Notes under the pieces: model-generated
The model's input: the letters and a program-made list of their open reading frames with translations, nothing else
Told to the model about the DNA's origin: nothing
Databases searched by the model: none
In this document: positions 35,316 through 45,700 of the stretch, one piece after another
How positions within the stretch are numbered: the stretch's first letter is position 1
How the letters are laid out: each line of letters begins with the position of its first letter
From: Candidatus Vicinibacter affinis
GTDB lineage: Bacteria; Bacteroidota; Bacteroidia; Chitinophagales; Saprospiraceae
Assembly: GCA_016714365.1 (NCBI GenBank)
Contig: JADJNH010000005.1
Span: 2,828,501-2,892,500, forward strand
Length of the DNA: 64,000 bases
Direction of reading: 5' to 3'
Position numbers and translations under genes: made by a program

Positions 35316-38300
35316 CTATTTAATAATTGAAACATTTCCCTTTTTAGTATATTCTGAATTTTCAAAACACTTAAATTTTATCAAATATCCAAATACATCG
35401 GGCCCCAATCGCTCCCCTTTAAAAGTGCCATCCCAACCAGGCAATTGCTCAGACGTTTCAAATAACTTTTGCCCCCATCGATTATAGATAACCATATTCA
35501 TTTTGGTTATAAATTGGGATCGAGGAAGAAAGAAATCATTTTTAGAATCTCCATTTGGACTGAAGGCATTGGGTATAAAAACAGCATCCTCACACAATTT
35601 AACCATGATTACAACTGAAGCGGTTGCAGTACACCCTGCTTCATCGGTAACCGTGACTACATAAGTGGTAGTTTTGGACGGCATTGCAACTGGATTAAAA
35701 ATGTCATCATCACTTAATGATCCATCATCAGGCCCCCACTTATATTTGTAACCAAACATATCAACAGTTGTCAACTGGGATTTATAACCAGGCACAATCA
35801 TTACAGGATCAGCCAGTGCAAAAATATTTTTGGATGGGTCATTAACAGTAATGTTATGCGTTAATGTCCAACTGCACCCTAAAGTATCTCTAATTTCTAC
35901 GCTATAGGTAGTATTAACAGTTGGATTTACGATAATTTTTGACCCGGTGGAACTACCTATAATTGATTCCTTTGGACTCCAATCATAGGTGTATTTAGAG
36001 TTTCCTTCACCCATTATCGTAATCATTGCAGTATCGCTTAGACAAATAACTGACGGCCCTTTGAGTTCTGCCTTTAAAAATGAAATTCTAACAAGAATCG
36101 TATCCTTTTCCACACAACCGTACTCATCTTCAGCTTTTACTTGGTACAACTGCGTTTCTTTTGGCTCAACTAGAATACTGTTGCCACTTCCAATTTCTTT
36201 GCCTGTCTGATCACACCATATAATTTTTACTAACGGATTGCTTGAATTTGCAAATAATTTAAGTTTTACAGATTCACACAACAAAGTATCACCGCTAACT
36301 TCTAATTCAATTCTATCCGGCACAAAAACTGTTATTGTATCTTTTTTTGAACATCCTGGAAAATTTGGATCAAAAATATCGACATAATAGGTAGTGGTTT
36401 TTGTAACTTTTGCACTTGGATTTGGCGAATTAGGGTCATTCAACCCCTCAATGGGTGACCATTTATAGACAAATTCATTTGTGCCACCAGGATTCAATTC
36501 AACTGTAGAGCCAAAACATGACAATATTGAATCTTTTAAGGTTATATCTATGTCAACAATAGTAATTTCCTTTGTAATACTTCTTTCACAAACGCTGTCT
36601 ACCTTCAATGTGATTTTATAATTGCCTGATGCATTATAGGTATACATTGCCATAGGTGTAAAAGCCTTTCCTTTGCCGTCTCCAAAATCCCAACTCACAT
36701 TTCTGTTTCCAGAAGTGGTCACAACAACCTTTAAAGAACCGCACTCATAATCAATTTTGAAATCAGCATCCGGTGGTGAGACAGCATTCACCAATATTGA
36801 ATCTGTCAACGTACAATTAAACTGATTAGTTGCTTTAAATTTCAAAACATAAATTCCGGGTTCTGGAACAAAAATTACTGGCATTAAGCTATTTGCCGAA
36901 CTCACAATCAACGGACTTGGGGACCACTCAATAGTTATTTGATCTCCTGGATTAACAATTTCAATTTTAAAACTTGTAGTGTCATCTGAACAAATCACGA
37001 CTTGCTTAGGATAATTTAGCAAAATACTTTTATCTAACAATTGGATTGCTAAAACTACTTGACATTGATCCTTTGATCCTGCTCTAACATAAACGATTCT
37101 ATTTCCGCTAATTTTAGTTTTAAAATTTACACCCGTAAATTCTAATGGAATAAAATTTCTATTAAATGACCATTCAAAAATATTAGTAGAATCGGAATTT
37201 GCAGTCAATGAAATATTACCATCACAGGTCAGCGTATCACCTTCAATTCTAAGGTTCACAAGCCCTCGAACTTTAACCAAAATTTCCTTTTCCACGACAC
37301 AATTTCCATCAGTAATGGTAACTCGGTATTTAGTTGTTACATTTGGCTTAGCCAATGGGTTGGAAGGATTGGATAAATCAAGTCCTGTAGTTGGACTCCA
37401 GGTGTAAGTAAATCTTGGATTAGGATTTTTAACTAATCTGACTGAATCTCCAATACAAATATCCGTTTCATTCCCAATAAGCTCAATGTCAATTGTACTT
37501 ATATCAATAGTCTTGGAAAGCATCGATGTGCATCCATTTAAATCTGTAATAGTCAGGGTAATTGTAATTCGTCCACCATTCGAAAGTTTAAAAACAGGAT
37601 CCTTTAACACTGAAGTTAAATTATTTCCATTCCCGGACAGACTCCAATCATATTTAACAATACTAAAATTCGATTGCGAAGAATCTTTTAAAGATATTGT
37701 CAAATCAGCTGAACAATCAATCTTGTAATTAAAATCAGGTATTAATCCAGGATCAATTATAGAAATCGTTTGTCGAAATGTATCTGTGCATTCACCATTT
37801 TGAACGACCAGTACAACTTCATAATTACCAGATTTGGAATAACGAAAACTTGGATTTTGATCATTAGACTTTAAATTGCGATCGTTAATAAAATCAAAAA
37901 ACCATTGATAATTATTAGCATCTTTACTTGTGCTGGTAAATTTCTGATCAAATCCATCACAAAGCGAACTGTTTTTAACAAATGAAGCGACAGGGGTTAT
38001 TCCACATGGAACGATATTTAATTCAAAATCCCTGGTTGCATAGGATAATAATTTGCCATTCCTATATTCAAGCACACAAACGCCAACAAGAAATTGACCA
38101 AGAGTATTGGGGTTTGCAGTAAGCACACCAGTTACAGGGTCAATTTTTAATGGTACTCCTCCTGACCCACCATTCATTAAATCATCTAAATTATAAGGAG
38201 ATTTAAACACCACACTGTCATATGGAGGTGAATTTGGTCTTCCAGCAGGTACAAGACGGGTTTTACCTAAGTTTGGCTTGCACAACATGTAAACCAAAGA

Positions 38301-38954
38301 ATCACCATCTACATCGGTTGCACTGTGATCAAACACAAAAGGTTTATTTACACAAACATAAATTGGTGGAAAATTTCCAAATTGTGGATTTGAATTACAA
38401 CTTAATAAATCTATTGCACTAAATTTAATTGCATAAGTTGTTCCAGTTTCCAATGGGTCCACTACATTAGAAAGTGAAGTATTGCGACAGCATCGTTGGT
38501 AAGCTAAAATATAACCTCTTTCATCAAAAGGCAAGAAAATTCTTTTTGTATAAATGGCCTCATGCACACAAACTTCTTGATTCTTTCCAACACAAAAATT
38601 ATCTACTTTTTCTTTTAAAGTATCATTTTTGACATAGTCCATATCAAACACACCATCAATGCCTACTCTAAACGCTTTTTGCCCATCTCCATAAAAGGCT
38701 CCAATTACTGCAGGATTGTCAAAAAAAACAGTGTCTGCTCCATTCAAGCAATCACGTCTTACTACTAACCTAATCTCGTAAAAGCCATTTCCGAGGCACT
38801 TATAACTTAATTGGCCTCCGACCAGATGAGTCGAATAAGAAACATATTGAAACGAACAAAACATTAAGAACGTCAAGACAATTCTTAAGCATGCTTTACC
38901 TATGATATTAATTTGATCGTTACACATAATTTTCAATTGTAATACCTTATTCAT
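35316..38954 (-). CDS. Large PKD-domain surface protein with gliding-motility-type (type B T9SS) C-terminal domain, cassette copy 2
   Basis: A 1212-residue secreted protein. A hydrophobic export segment (about 18-42) precedes a conserved N-terminal module (about 43-315: THLVGGQLSYKCLG, RRDCLNG, YQRCCRN with C155/C156). Then come repeated PKD/Ig-like beta-sandwich units (PxxDF, GNYxVxLxVxxG, WSPTTGLDLSNPSNPLAKPN-type repeats) and a C-terminal CHU_C module (FIPNAFSPNGDSKNDFF, YNRWGQKLFE, WDGTFKGE). The ATG overlaps the stop codon of the OmpA-like gene (TAATG). It should be exported by T9SS and displayed on the cell surface; its ligand is unknown. Confidence 0.92.
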   Translation of the reverse strand: MNKVLQLKIMCNDQINIIGKACLRIVLTFLMFCSFQYVSYSTHLVGGQLSYKCLGNGFYEIRLVVRRDCLNGADTVFFDNPAVIGAFYGDGQKAFRVGIDGVFDMDYVKNDTLKEKVDNFCVGKNQEVCVHEAIYTKRIFLPFDERGYILAYQRCCRNTSLSNVVDPLETGTTYAIKFSAIDLLSCNSNPQFGNFPPIYVCVNKPFVFDHSATDVDGDSLVYMLCKPNLGKTRLVPAGRPNSPPYDSVVFKSPYNLDDLMNGGSGGVPLKIDPVTGVLTANPNTLGQFLVGVCVLEYRNGKLLSYATRDFELNIVPCGITPVASFVKNSSLCDGFDQKFTSTSKDANNYQWFFDFINDRNLKSNDQNPSFRYSKSGNYEVVLVVQNGECTDTFRQTISIIDPGLIPDFNYKIDCSADLTISLKDSSQSNFSIVKYDWSLSGNGNNLTSVLKDPVFKLSNGGRITITLTITDLNGCTSMLSKTIDISTIDIELIGNETDICIGDSVRLVKNPNPRFTYTWSPTTGLDLSNPSNPLAKPNVTTKYRVTITDGNCVVEKEILVKVRGLVNLRIEGDTLTCDGNISLTANSDSTNIFEWSFNRNFIPLEFTGVNFKTKISGNRIVYVRAGSKDQCQVVLAIQLLDKSILLNYPKQVVICSDDTTSFKIEIVNPGDQITIEWSPSPLIVSSANSLMPVIFVPEPGIYVLKFKATNQFNCTLTDSILVNAVSPPDADFKIDYECGSLKVVVTTSGNRNVSWDFGDGKGKAFTPMAMYTYNASGNYKITLKVDSVCERSITKEITIVDIDITLKDSILSCFGSTVELNPGGTNEFVYKWSPIEGLNDPNSPNPSAKVTKTTTYYVDIFDPNFPGCSKKDTITVFVPDRIELEVSGDTLLCESVKLKLFANSSNPLVKIIWCDQTGKEIGSGNSILVEPKETQLYQVKAEDEYGCVEKDTILVRISFLKAELKGPSVICLSDTAMITIMGEGNSKYTYDWSPKESIIGSSTGSKIIVNPTVNTTYSVEIRDTLGCSWTLTHNITVNDPSKNIFALADPVMIVPGYKSQLTTVDMFGYKYKWGPDDGSLSDDDIFNPVAMPSKTTTYVVTVTDEAGCTATASVVIMVKLCEDAVFIPNAFSPNGDSKNDFFLPRSQFITKMNMVIYNRWGQKLFETSEQLPGWDGTFKGERLGPDVFGYLIKFKCFENSEYTKKGNVSIIK

Positions 38955-41380
38955 TACTCTTTTATTTCTACAATCTCAACTCTTCGCTCACGAGAAGCAT
39001 TGATGTGGTATATTGATTTTGGATCTTTTGAATTATCGCTAATCCCTTTTGGTGCTGTATCTTCTCCAAATGACTTTTGACTAATAATGAGTTTACCTGA
39101 TTTTATATATTTTTTTAAAGCACCATTGTTGAACTTATTAAATTCATTTTTTACACTTTGAATTCTCCGTTGTCCCAGATGAAGATTATAATGGTTGTTC
39201 GCCAAAGGACTTGCATAGCCTTTTAAGAAAATCTCATACTTCTTTCCATCCTTAAGATCCGATTCTAAAACTGAAAGGAATTTTTGAAACTTTTCATTTC
39301 CTGCTTTTACTTCCAGATCGAAAAAAGTTTCCATCACTTTCTGTTGCACATCCCTTTCATCAACAGGAAATGTTTTTGAAAATTTCAACCCAAATATTGA
39401 TTTGCGAACAAAATAACTATCATATGTTTGCTGATAGGATAAAGTAGTAGTATTTGACATGGTAGCCGGATTTGGACGATCATTATCAAAGTATAAAGAA
39501 ACAGGTAATAAACTGTATAAGAGTTTGTCCAAATAAATCTTTTCTAAAACATTGCCGATCTGATTACAATCAATGTGAAACTCTTTCATCGCAGTACCAT
39601 AGCCTGTCTTAGTGGCAACTATTCTGTATTTATGACATCTGTCTAATTCAAATTGAGACAAATTTGTTTGCAAGTTTGTAATTACAATTGGACTATTATC
39701 TGGATGCTCAAGATCATATAAACTTACAGTGGTTCCATTCAAATCTAAACCTGTTTGTTTATCGTAGGTCAGAACATCTAAAGTGATTTTTGATTGTTTA
39801 AGATATAACTTCTTAGTAATTTCCTTGAATTCCCCCGGCTTCCCACTCATAAAGATAACAGACTCCATTGTATATCCGGGTCTTGATGCTTCTACTCGAT
39901 ATTCTCTATCACATTCTATTGGAAATTCAAATAAATTTGTCTGATCATTGGTAATAATAATTGCTTCCCTGGATGGATCTCTATTATCAAATAATTTAAC
40001 AGTAGCTCCATTTAACTCCAATAAAGTACTTGCATCAAATACCAATGTTTTTAAATTAATTTCACAAGGCTGTATGTTTGCCTTAAAAATGTCCAAACAA
40101 CAGGCCTCATTAATGTCGTCAATATATTGGGCTCCAGTTCTGTTACTTGCGAGATATCCAATAGTACCTGTTGATTCTCTAACAAAATACAGATCGTCAA
40201 AGCTTGAATTTAATGGCAGGCCGCAATTCTTTATGGTCCCCCACCCATCAATCTGATCGCGCACCTGATAAATATCAAAACCACCCAATCCAAGATGTCC
40301 TTTAGAACTGTAGAACAAAGTATTAGTTGGAATGTGGTAAAATGGAGTAACATCATCTTGAACCGTATTAAGGCCTGCTAAATTCATTGGTTCAGAAAAA
40401 TTTCCATTCGCATCTATAATTGAATACCATAAATCCAAACCACCTTTGCCTCCTGCTCTATCAGAAACAAAATACAATACCTCTTTATTATTTAGCTTAT
40501 TATATCCAATGTTCGGTTGTGTCTGAGTACTTGAAGTAAGGTTTATATAATCAGGCAACTTTGTGAGCTCTGACCAAAATTGGTTTGCATCAATTTTAGC
40601 CTGGTACAAATCACATCTTCTATCATGATCGTTAATGTCTTCGCAAACCGTAAAATAAACTCTGTCAGCTGCACGATTTACCGCAGTGTTTGCAATATTC
40701 TTTCCTGGAAACTGCAGATTAAGATATGTTAAATGAATTGGTGATTCTTCATTTTTCAAACTAAGCAATCCACTTAAATAACGTTTTGGCAATGCAGTGT
40801 TGACTTTGTTTTCAAAACGACTGCTAGAATAAATGAACTCCTGCTTCAATTGCATTGGTGCAAAATCCGAAAAACTGGTATTGACCTTTTCGCCCATTGA
40901 GACAATTGTTGTTCCTTTTACTGGATTATTAGTCATCTCCATTGCCCACTCGCAGGCTTTGATTTCCTTCTCTGCATAGGTTGTATAATAAGGATCCTCT
41001 CCTGAATGTTCCGAATTATAGGCAACATAAGCCGTCTTTGCAGATTGGTAATCTCCTTGCATTTGTTTCAGCATACCTAACCAAAATCCACTAAGTGGAT
41101 ATTGCGGTCCATTGGGGTGATTTAATACAGATTCATAATAGGAAATTGAAATTTTATAAGCACCATGTAATCTTGATGCTTCAGCAGCTTTGTACAATAA
41201 ATCAATATTATCACTTTCAAACAGTAAAGCCTCCTGATACTTTGCTAAAGCATCATAATAATTTTTGCTGGCAAAGGATTTTTCACCTGCCTCCAAAACA
41301 GATTTCTTGCTAGGGCTTTGAGCAAAAACCAAGAAAACGCTCCCAAGTACCAAGCATATAGATAAAAATACATTTCTCAT
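38954..41380 (-). CDS. TPR / PD40 beta-propeller / OmpA-like anchor protein, cassette copy 2
   Basis: With the ATG at 41380 the protein has 808 residues and a signal peptide (MRNVFLSICLVLGSVFLVFA). The order is: TPR helices (about 25-140), PD40/WD40-like propeller blades (about 190-430: VYFTVCEDINDHDRRCDLYQ, YFVSDRAGGKGGLDLWY, LFYSSKGHLGLGGFDIY), two carboxypeptidase-regulatory-like repeats (about 440-615) and an OmpA-like C-terminus. That domain is unusual: FDND at 631 and KGYASP at 720, where OmpA has the GHTD motif, and the gap is twice the normal length. It probably links the PorP/T9SS porin to peptidoglycan. Confidence 0.9.
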   Translation of the reverse strand: MRNVFLSICLVLGSVFLVFAQSPSKKSVLEAGEKSFASKNYYDALAKYQEALLFESDNIDLLYKAAEASRLHGAYKISISYYESVLNHPNGPQYPLSGFWLGMLKQMQGDYQSAKTAYVAYNSEHSGEDPYYTTYAEKEIKACEWAMEMTNNPVKGTTIVSMGEKVNTSFSDFAPMQLKQEFIYSSSRFENKVNTALPKRYLSGLLSLKNEESPIHLTYLNLQFPGKNIANTAVNRAADRVYFTVCEDINDHDRRCDLYQAKIDANQFWSELTKLPDYINLTSSTQTQPNIGYNKLNNKEVLYFVSDRAGGKGGLDLWYSIIDANGNFSEPMNLAGLNTVQDDVTPFYHIPTNTLFYSSKGHLGLGGFDIYQVRDQIDGWGTIKNCGLPLNSSFDDLYFVRESTGTIGYLASNRTGAQYIDDINEACCLDIFKANIQPCEINLKTLVFDASTLLELNGATVKLFDNRDPSREAIIITNDQTNLFEFPIECDREYRVEASRPGYTMESVIFMSGKPGEFKEITKKLYLKQSKITLDVLTYDKQTGLDLNGTTVSLYDLEHPDNSPIVITNLQTNLSQFELDRCHKYRIVATKTGYGTAMKEFHIDCNQIGNVLEKIYLDKLLYSLLPVSLYFDNDRPNPATMSNTTTLSYQQTYDSYFVRKSIFGLKFSKTFPVDERDVQQKVMETFFDLEVKAGNEKFQKFLSVLESDLKDGKKYEIFLKGYASPLANNHYNLHLGQRRIQSVKNEFNKFNNGALKKYIKSGKLIISQKSFGEDTAPKGISDNSKDPKSIYHINASRERRVEIVEIKE

Positions 41381-41398
41381 ATTAAAAGTCAAAAAGTT

Positions 41399-42424
41399 TT
41401 AGAAAATAGGACACGCCTTTAGTTGGCTGAGTGGTCTTGATTTTACATAGGTATATATCAATGAAAACTCAGGTCCTCCTCTGCCTCGTGTTGCTAAATC
41501 AAATGGAGAAGTATTAATATCGTAACTCAAACCTCCATACCAATTATTAAATTGAAATGCCAATTTAGGTATGACAGCATCCTTAGTTCTGGCTGACACC
41601 CCCAAAAGCAAAGAAAATTCTTTTCCTCGCTTTAAGGACAAATAAAACTTTCCATAACCTCCAAACAAAATCTCCTGATAATTCTGCTGCCTTTGGAACT
41701 GAGCATGTAAGAGTATGTCCAAACGGTCCAGCACCTTAAAATTAGGCATTAAATTCAAATTTAATCGCATGGGCAATTTTACACTTTCGGTCTGATTAAA
41801 AAATTGTTGCTCAGGTTTATTGAGATGAAATAAACCGATACCACAATCAATTTTAGTTCGAGCAGATTTTTGCCACCTGTAATTTATTCCCGCTGCTAAA
41901 TCTAAAAATCCATTTGAAGTTCTGTCAAAGTTCTCTTGAGAAGATAAGTTTGGATCAAAACTTGAACCATTCCACTGCTCATCCCATGTCAATTGATCTT
42001 GTTGAAATCTCCTCTGAGCTCCTCCAATCAAGCCTCCAATTGACAGTATATTATTTTTATTAATTGGGTATGCATAAGATGCGCTTATGCCCAAATAACC
42101 TAAACTAAGTTTTGAATCTCCTGCCCGATCATAATTAAATAAGAAGCCGGCGGACCAGAGTCCTTTGGTTGTCCATTTTTTTGGATAAAATCTAATATCA
42201 TAACTTCCGGTAAAAGTCAAATAATTTACCAGATTGTCAACGAACCATTGACTTCTGTAGTTTCCAGCCGCTCTCCAATCGCCATTAAAGGTACCCGTCA
42301 ATGCAGGATTCATATTAAGTGGAGAAGTATAAAATTGGGAATGGTGAATGTCCTGTGCTAGGATAAACTTTATTTGCAGGCTAACCGTCAATACAAATAC
42401 CCCCAGAATTTTGAGCTTTTTCAC
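41399..42424 (-). CDS. PorP/SprF family type IX secretion outer-membrane protein, cassette copy 2
   Basis: A 341-residue protein from GTG 42424, with a signal peptide ending LAQ followed by the family hallmark QDIHHSQFYTSPLNMNPALT and a beta-barrel rich in alternating aromatic residues (WRAAGNYRSQW, GGPEFSLIYTYVKSRP). In Flavobacterium, SprF is needed to secrete and attach the gliding adhesin SprB. Here it heads a cassette with the OmpA-like gene (18 nt downstream) and the PKD protein gene, so it probably serves that one cargo. Start chosen because the signal peptide begins there. Confidence 0.93.
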   Translation of the reverse strand: MKKLKILGVFVLTVSLQIKFILAQDIHHSQFYTSPLNMNPALTGTFNGDWRAAGNYRSQWFVDNLVNYLTFTGSYDIRFYPKKWTTKGLWSAGFLFNYDRAGDSKLSLGYLGISASYAYPINKNNILSIGGLIGGAQRRFQQDQLTWDEQWNGSSFDPNLSSQENFDRTSNGFLDLAAGINYRWQKSARTKIDCGIGLFHLNKPEQQFFNQTESVKLPMRLNLNLMPNFKVLDRLDILLHAQFQRQQNYQEILFGGYGKFYLSLKRGKEFSLLLGVSARTKDAVIPKLAFQFNNWYGGLSYDINTSPFDLATRGRGGPEFSLIYTYVKSRPLSQLKACPIF

Positions 42425-42751
42425 AGGCTTCGATCTTTAATTAACTAATACATTTGAATAGACCTAATACATAAGTCCATAAATATCAGTCAATCAACTG
42501 TTACTGGCAGTAGTAAATGTAAATATATCGGCTTCTAGACCTGCACAGAAAGCTGGTTGATTTCATGAAATTGGTTCACAAATATAATCAACCAATTGGG
42601 TAAAGTAAAATTTTATATAAGTTTTAATTATATGTTTCAAATACCTGTATCTGTATACTATTCTGGTAAAATTTTATTGCTCAAAAACACAAGACTGAAT
42701 TTCAATGTTGCAAAAGAAATGTATGTACAGTCAAAATTTTTAGCAAACATC
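42425..42751. other. Intergenic promoter region between the two surface-protein cassettes
   Basis: A 327-bp non-coding stretch. It holds a minus-strand -7 box (TATATTTG, 42579-42586) framed by overlapping inverted repeats (42569-42576 with 42590-42597, and 42554-42562 with 42586-42594). I see no tRNA, no convincing small ORF and no strong terminator for the upstream cassette, so read-through from it is possible. Confidence 0.5.
42554..42597 (-). promoter_or_regulatory. Candidate promoter with overlapping inverted repeats for the copy 2 cassette
   Basis: TATATTTG on the minus strand (42579-42586) matches TAnnTTTG. AATTGGTT/AACCAATT (13-bp spacer) and TGGTTGATT/AATCAACCA (23-bp spacer) enclose it; the shared right arm means only one can form at a time. 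A -33 TTTG is not seen at the usual distance. Confidence 0.45.
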
Positions 42752-45700
42752 CTATCTTACTAAAGTAACATTTCCCTTTTTAAAATAAGTTTGACCATCT
42801 ACACAGACTACCTTAAAGTAATATCCATAAACATCGGGTGGGAGTTCCCCTCCTTTATAAGTCCCGTCCCACCAGAAGTTCTTATCTTTTGTTTCAAATA
42901 TTTTTTCACCCCATCGATCATAAACATATAATTCTACCTGATCCAAAAAGTTACTCCTTATTCTAAATTCATCATTATTGTTATCCCCATTAGGTGAAAA
43001 AATATTGGAAATAAATACATCAGTTTCATCACAATTTGGTCTGATCACAAATACCCTAACTTCAGCTTCCCCTGGACATCCATCATCATTTATTGCGGTC
43101 ACCTTATAAAGTGTAGAAACTAATGGCGAGGCTACCGGGTCTGTACATTCGATGCAACTCAATCCTTGCGGATTAACCCATTTGTAACCTGAAAAATCAC
43201 CATTTACATGCAAGGTGGTAGATTGCCCGAGATATATCGTATCGTCATCAGCATAAGCATCCAATGGAGGGTCAAATTTGCTGATGTTTACTTGAAAACT
43301 GTCTTGATATCTACAGCCATATTCATTTTCAAAGTCAACATAAAATATGGTGGTATCTGAAGGTTTTACCAAAATTCGATCACTTTGTTCGCCTGACACG
43401 ATAAATCTAGAAGGACTCCAACTATATTTATATGTATGATTACTTTTAGGAATGAATTCAACAAAACCATCTGCTCCTGGACACAAATTTTTCTTGCCAA
43501 TAATTTCGTATTTGGTTTTTATTGGAATTACTTTGAATGAATCTACATCTGTGCAACCATAAAGATCCGTAGCATAAGCCCGAATGTATTGTGAGTCAGC
43601 GAAACTTCTCACCAATTTGTATCCGTCACCTATAAACTGCCCTACCTCATTTAACCATTCTACTTTGGCTGAAATACCTGCATCAGTAAATGCTTGTAAA
43701 AGAATTGTATCACTATAGCACAAAACTGTGTCATTGTTTACCCTTAAATTAATTAAAGGAGGAACGAAAACTGTTACATTTCTTTCAATAAAACAATCTG
43801 CCACATTGGGATCTGTTACCCGTACAGTATAAGTGGTCGTAGAATTTACTTTTACCAATGGGTTTGGACTGTCGGGATCACTGAGATTATCGGCAGGTGT
43901 CCATTTATATTTATAATTTAAGTCAGGGTCCGGATTGATATTAACTGAATCACCATTGCAACTTAAAATTGTATCATTCAAATTAACTTTTATAAAGCCA
44001 ACATTGATAAATTTTGTGATTTCATTATTACATTCACCTTTAACTCTAAGGGTAACAATGTAACTACCTGTATCCTTATAATTATGAACAGGATTAATAT
44101 CAGAACTGGAATTATTATCTCCAAACTCCCAGGTATATAATCCTTGATCACTTTCATTGATAAAACTCACCAGTGTATTGTCACAATTTTTATCCACTCT
44201 AAAACTTGCTTTTGGCTTGCATCTGATATCAACGTCAATAGTATCCATGGCTCTGCACCTGTATTGATTTTCTACATTTATTACAAACCTTTGATCTTCA
44301 CAAGCTGGCACATAACCCTTTATTTTGTTCGTACCCTGCCCAGAAACAACATAAGTATTAGGAGTCCACACGTATATTAATTTATGTTCTGGTCTTGCAT
44401 TGTTTAGAGTCAATTCAAAAGTATCCTGTTCACAAAATTTATAAAATTGATTAGGTACATCTGTGATTATTTTTTCATTTCTCACGGTGATGCTGTCGGA
44501 CCCCGGACAATTTGCAGCAGACTTTGCCCTGACAAAAAAGGTAGCCTTACCTTTAACAACTGAAGAAAATTCAAAATCACCATTTTGAATAATGTTAGAA
44601 AAATCCTTTTGATCAGACCATTCTATAGATGATTCGACTCCACCATTTGCCCTTAATTTGATGGTGTCTTGACAAATAATTGTATCACCCTGAATATCAA
44701 TATCAAGTAGTCGGGATACTTTTACTGTAAGTGTATCTGATTCTTCACATTGACCGTCGGTAACGGTCACAAAATAGGTGGTTGTACTATCAGGATTGGC
44801 AATAGGGTTTGGGCAATCATTACAACTTAATCCATTTGGTGGCGACCATGAATACTTAAATCTAGCATCAGGGTTGGATATTAATGCCGTGGATTCTCCG
44901 ATGCAAATAGGGATGACATCTCCTAAAAACTGGGGCTTCAGTCGATTTAAATAAAAATCCTTGGCCAAAGAATCAATACACCCACCTTCGGATTCAATCA
45001 AGAGTCTTATGTGTGCTTGACCAGTATCGATAAAAGTGAATTTTGGATCCATTTGGGAAGAACTGTATGTTTTAGAACCAATTTTTACTTCCCAGGAATA
45101 ATTTTTAATATTTAAAAGAGAATCGAATGAACGATCTACAATATTGATATTTATTGAATCATCACAGGATCCAAAATTCAAATCAAATCTTGCATCTAAT
45201 TGGGTAGAGTCATAAACTAAGATATCTTGATAACTTGTATCGATACAATCTTTGGCACGCTTTGCAATTAAGGCAACCCGATATTTACCTGGGCCTAAAT
45301 AAGTAAAATTTGTAATAGAGTCTTTGGAAGTATATAAAGGCGAAGGGTAATCAAAAAACCAGGTATAATCCTTTGCATTAATACTTTTACTGGTAAAATT
45401 AACTCTTCTATCCTCAGTACATAAGACCTTAATATCTGCGTCAAAATTAGATACAGGATTGGTTGTACAGATCCTGACATTATATTGAAAATCTCTTCTC
45501 AATTGTGAAAGAAGCCGTCCATTTCTATACTCGCTTATACATATTCCAACAAGATATTGACCTATAAGATTGGGCTGTCCTTTTAACAGACCGGTATTTC
45601 TATCAATTGTTAATTCCGGAAACCCACCGAGAAGATTGAAAAGTCCGTATGGTGCTTTATACGTCACTGGAATGTATGGAGGTTTTTTAGGAGTAGAAGG

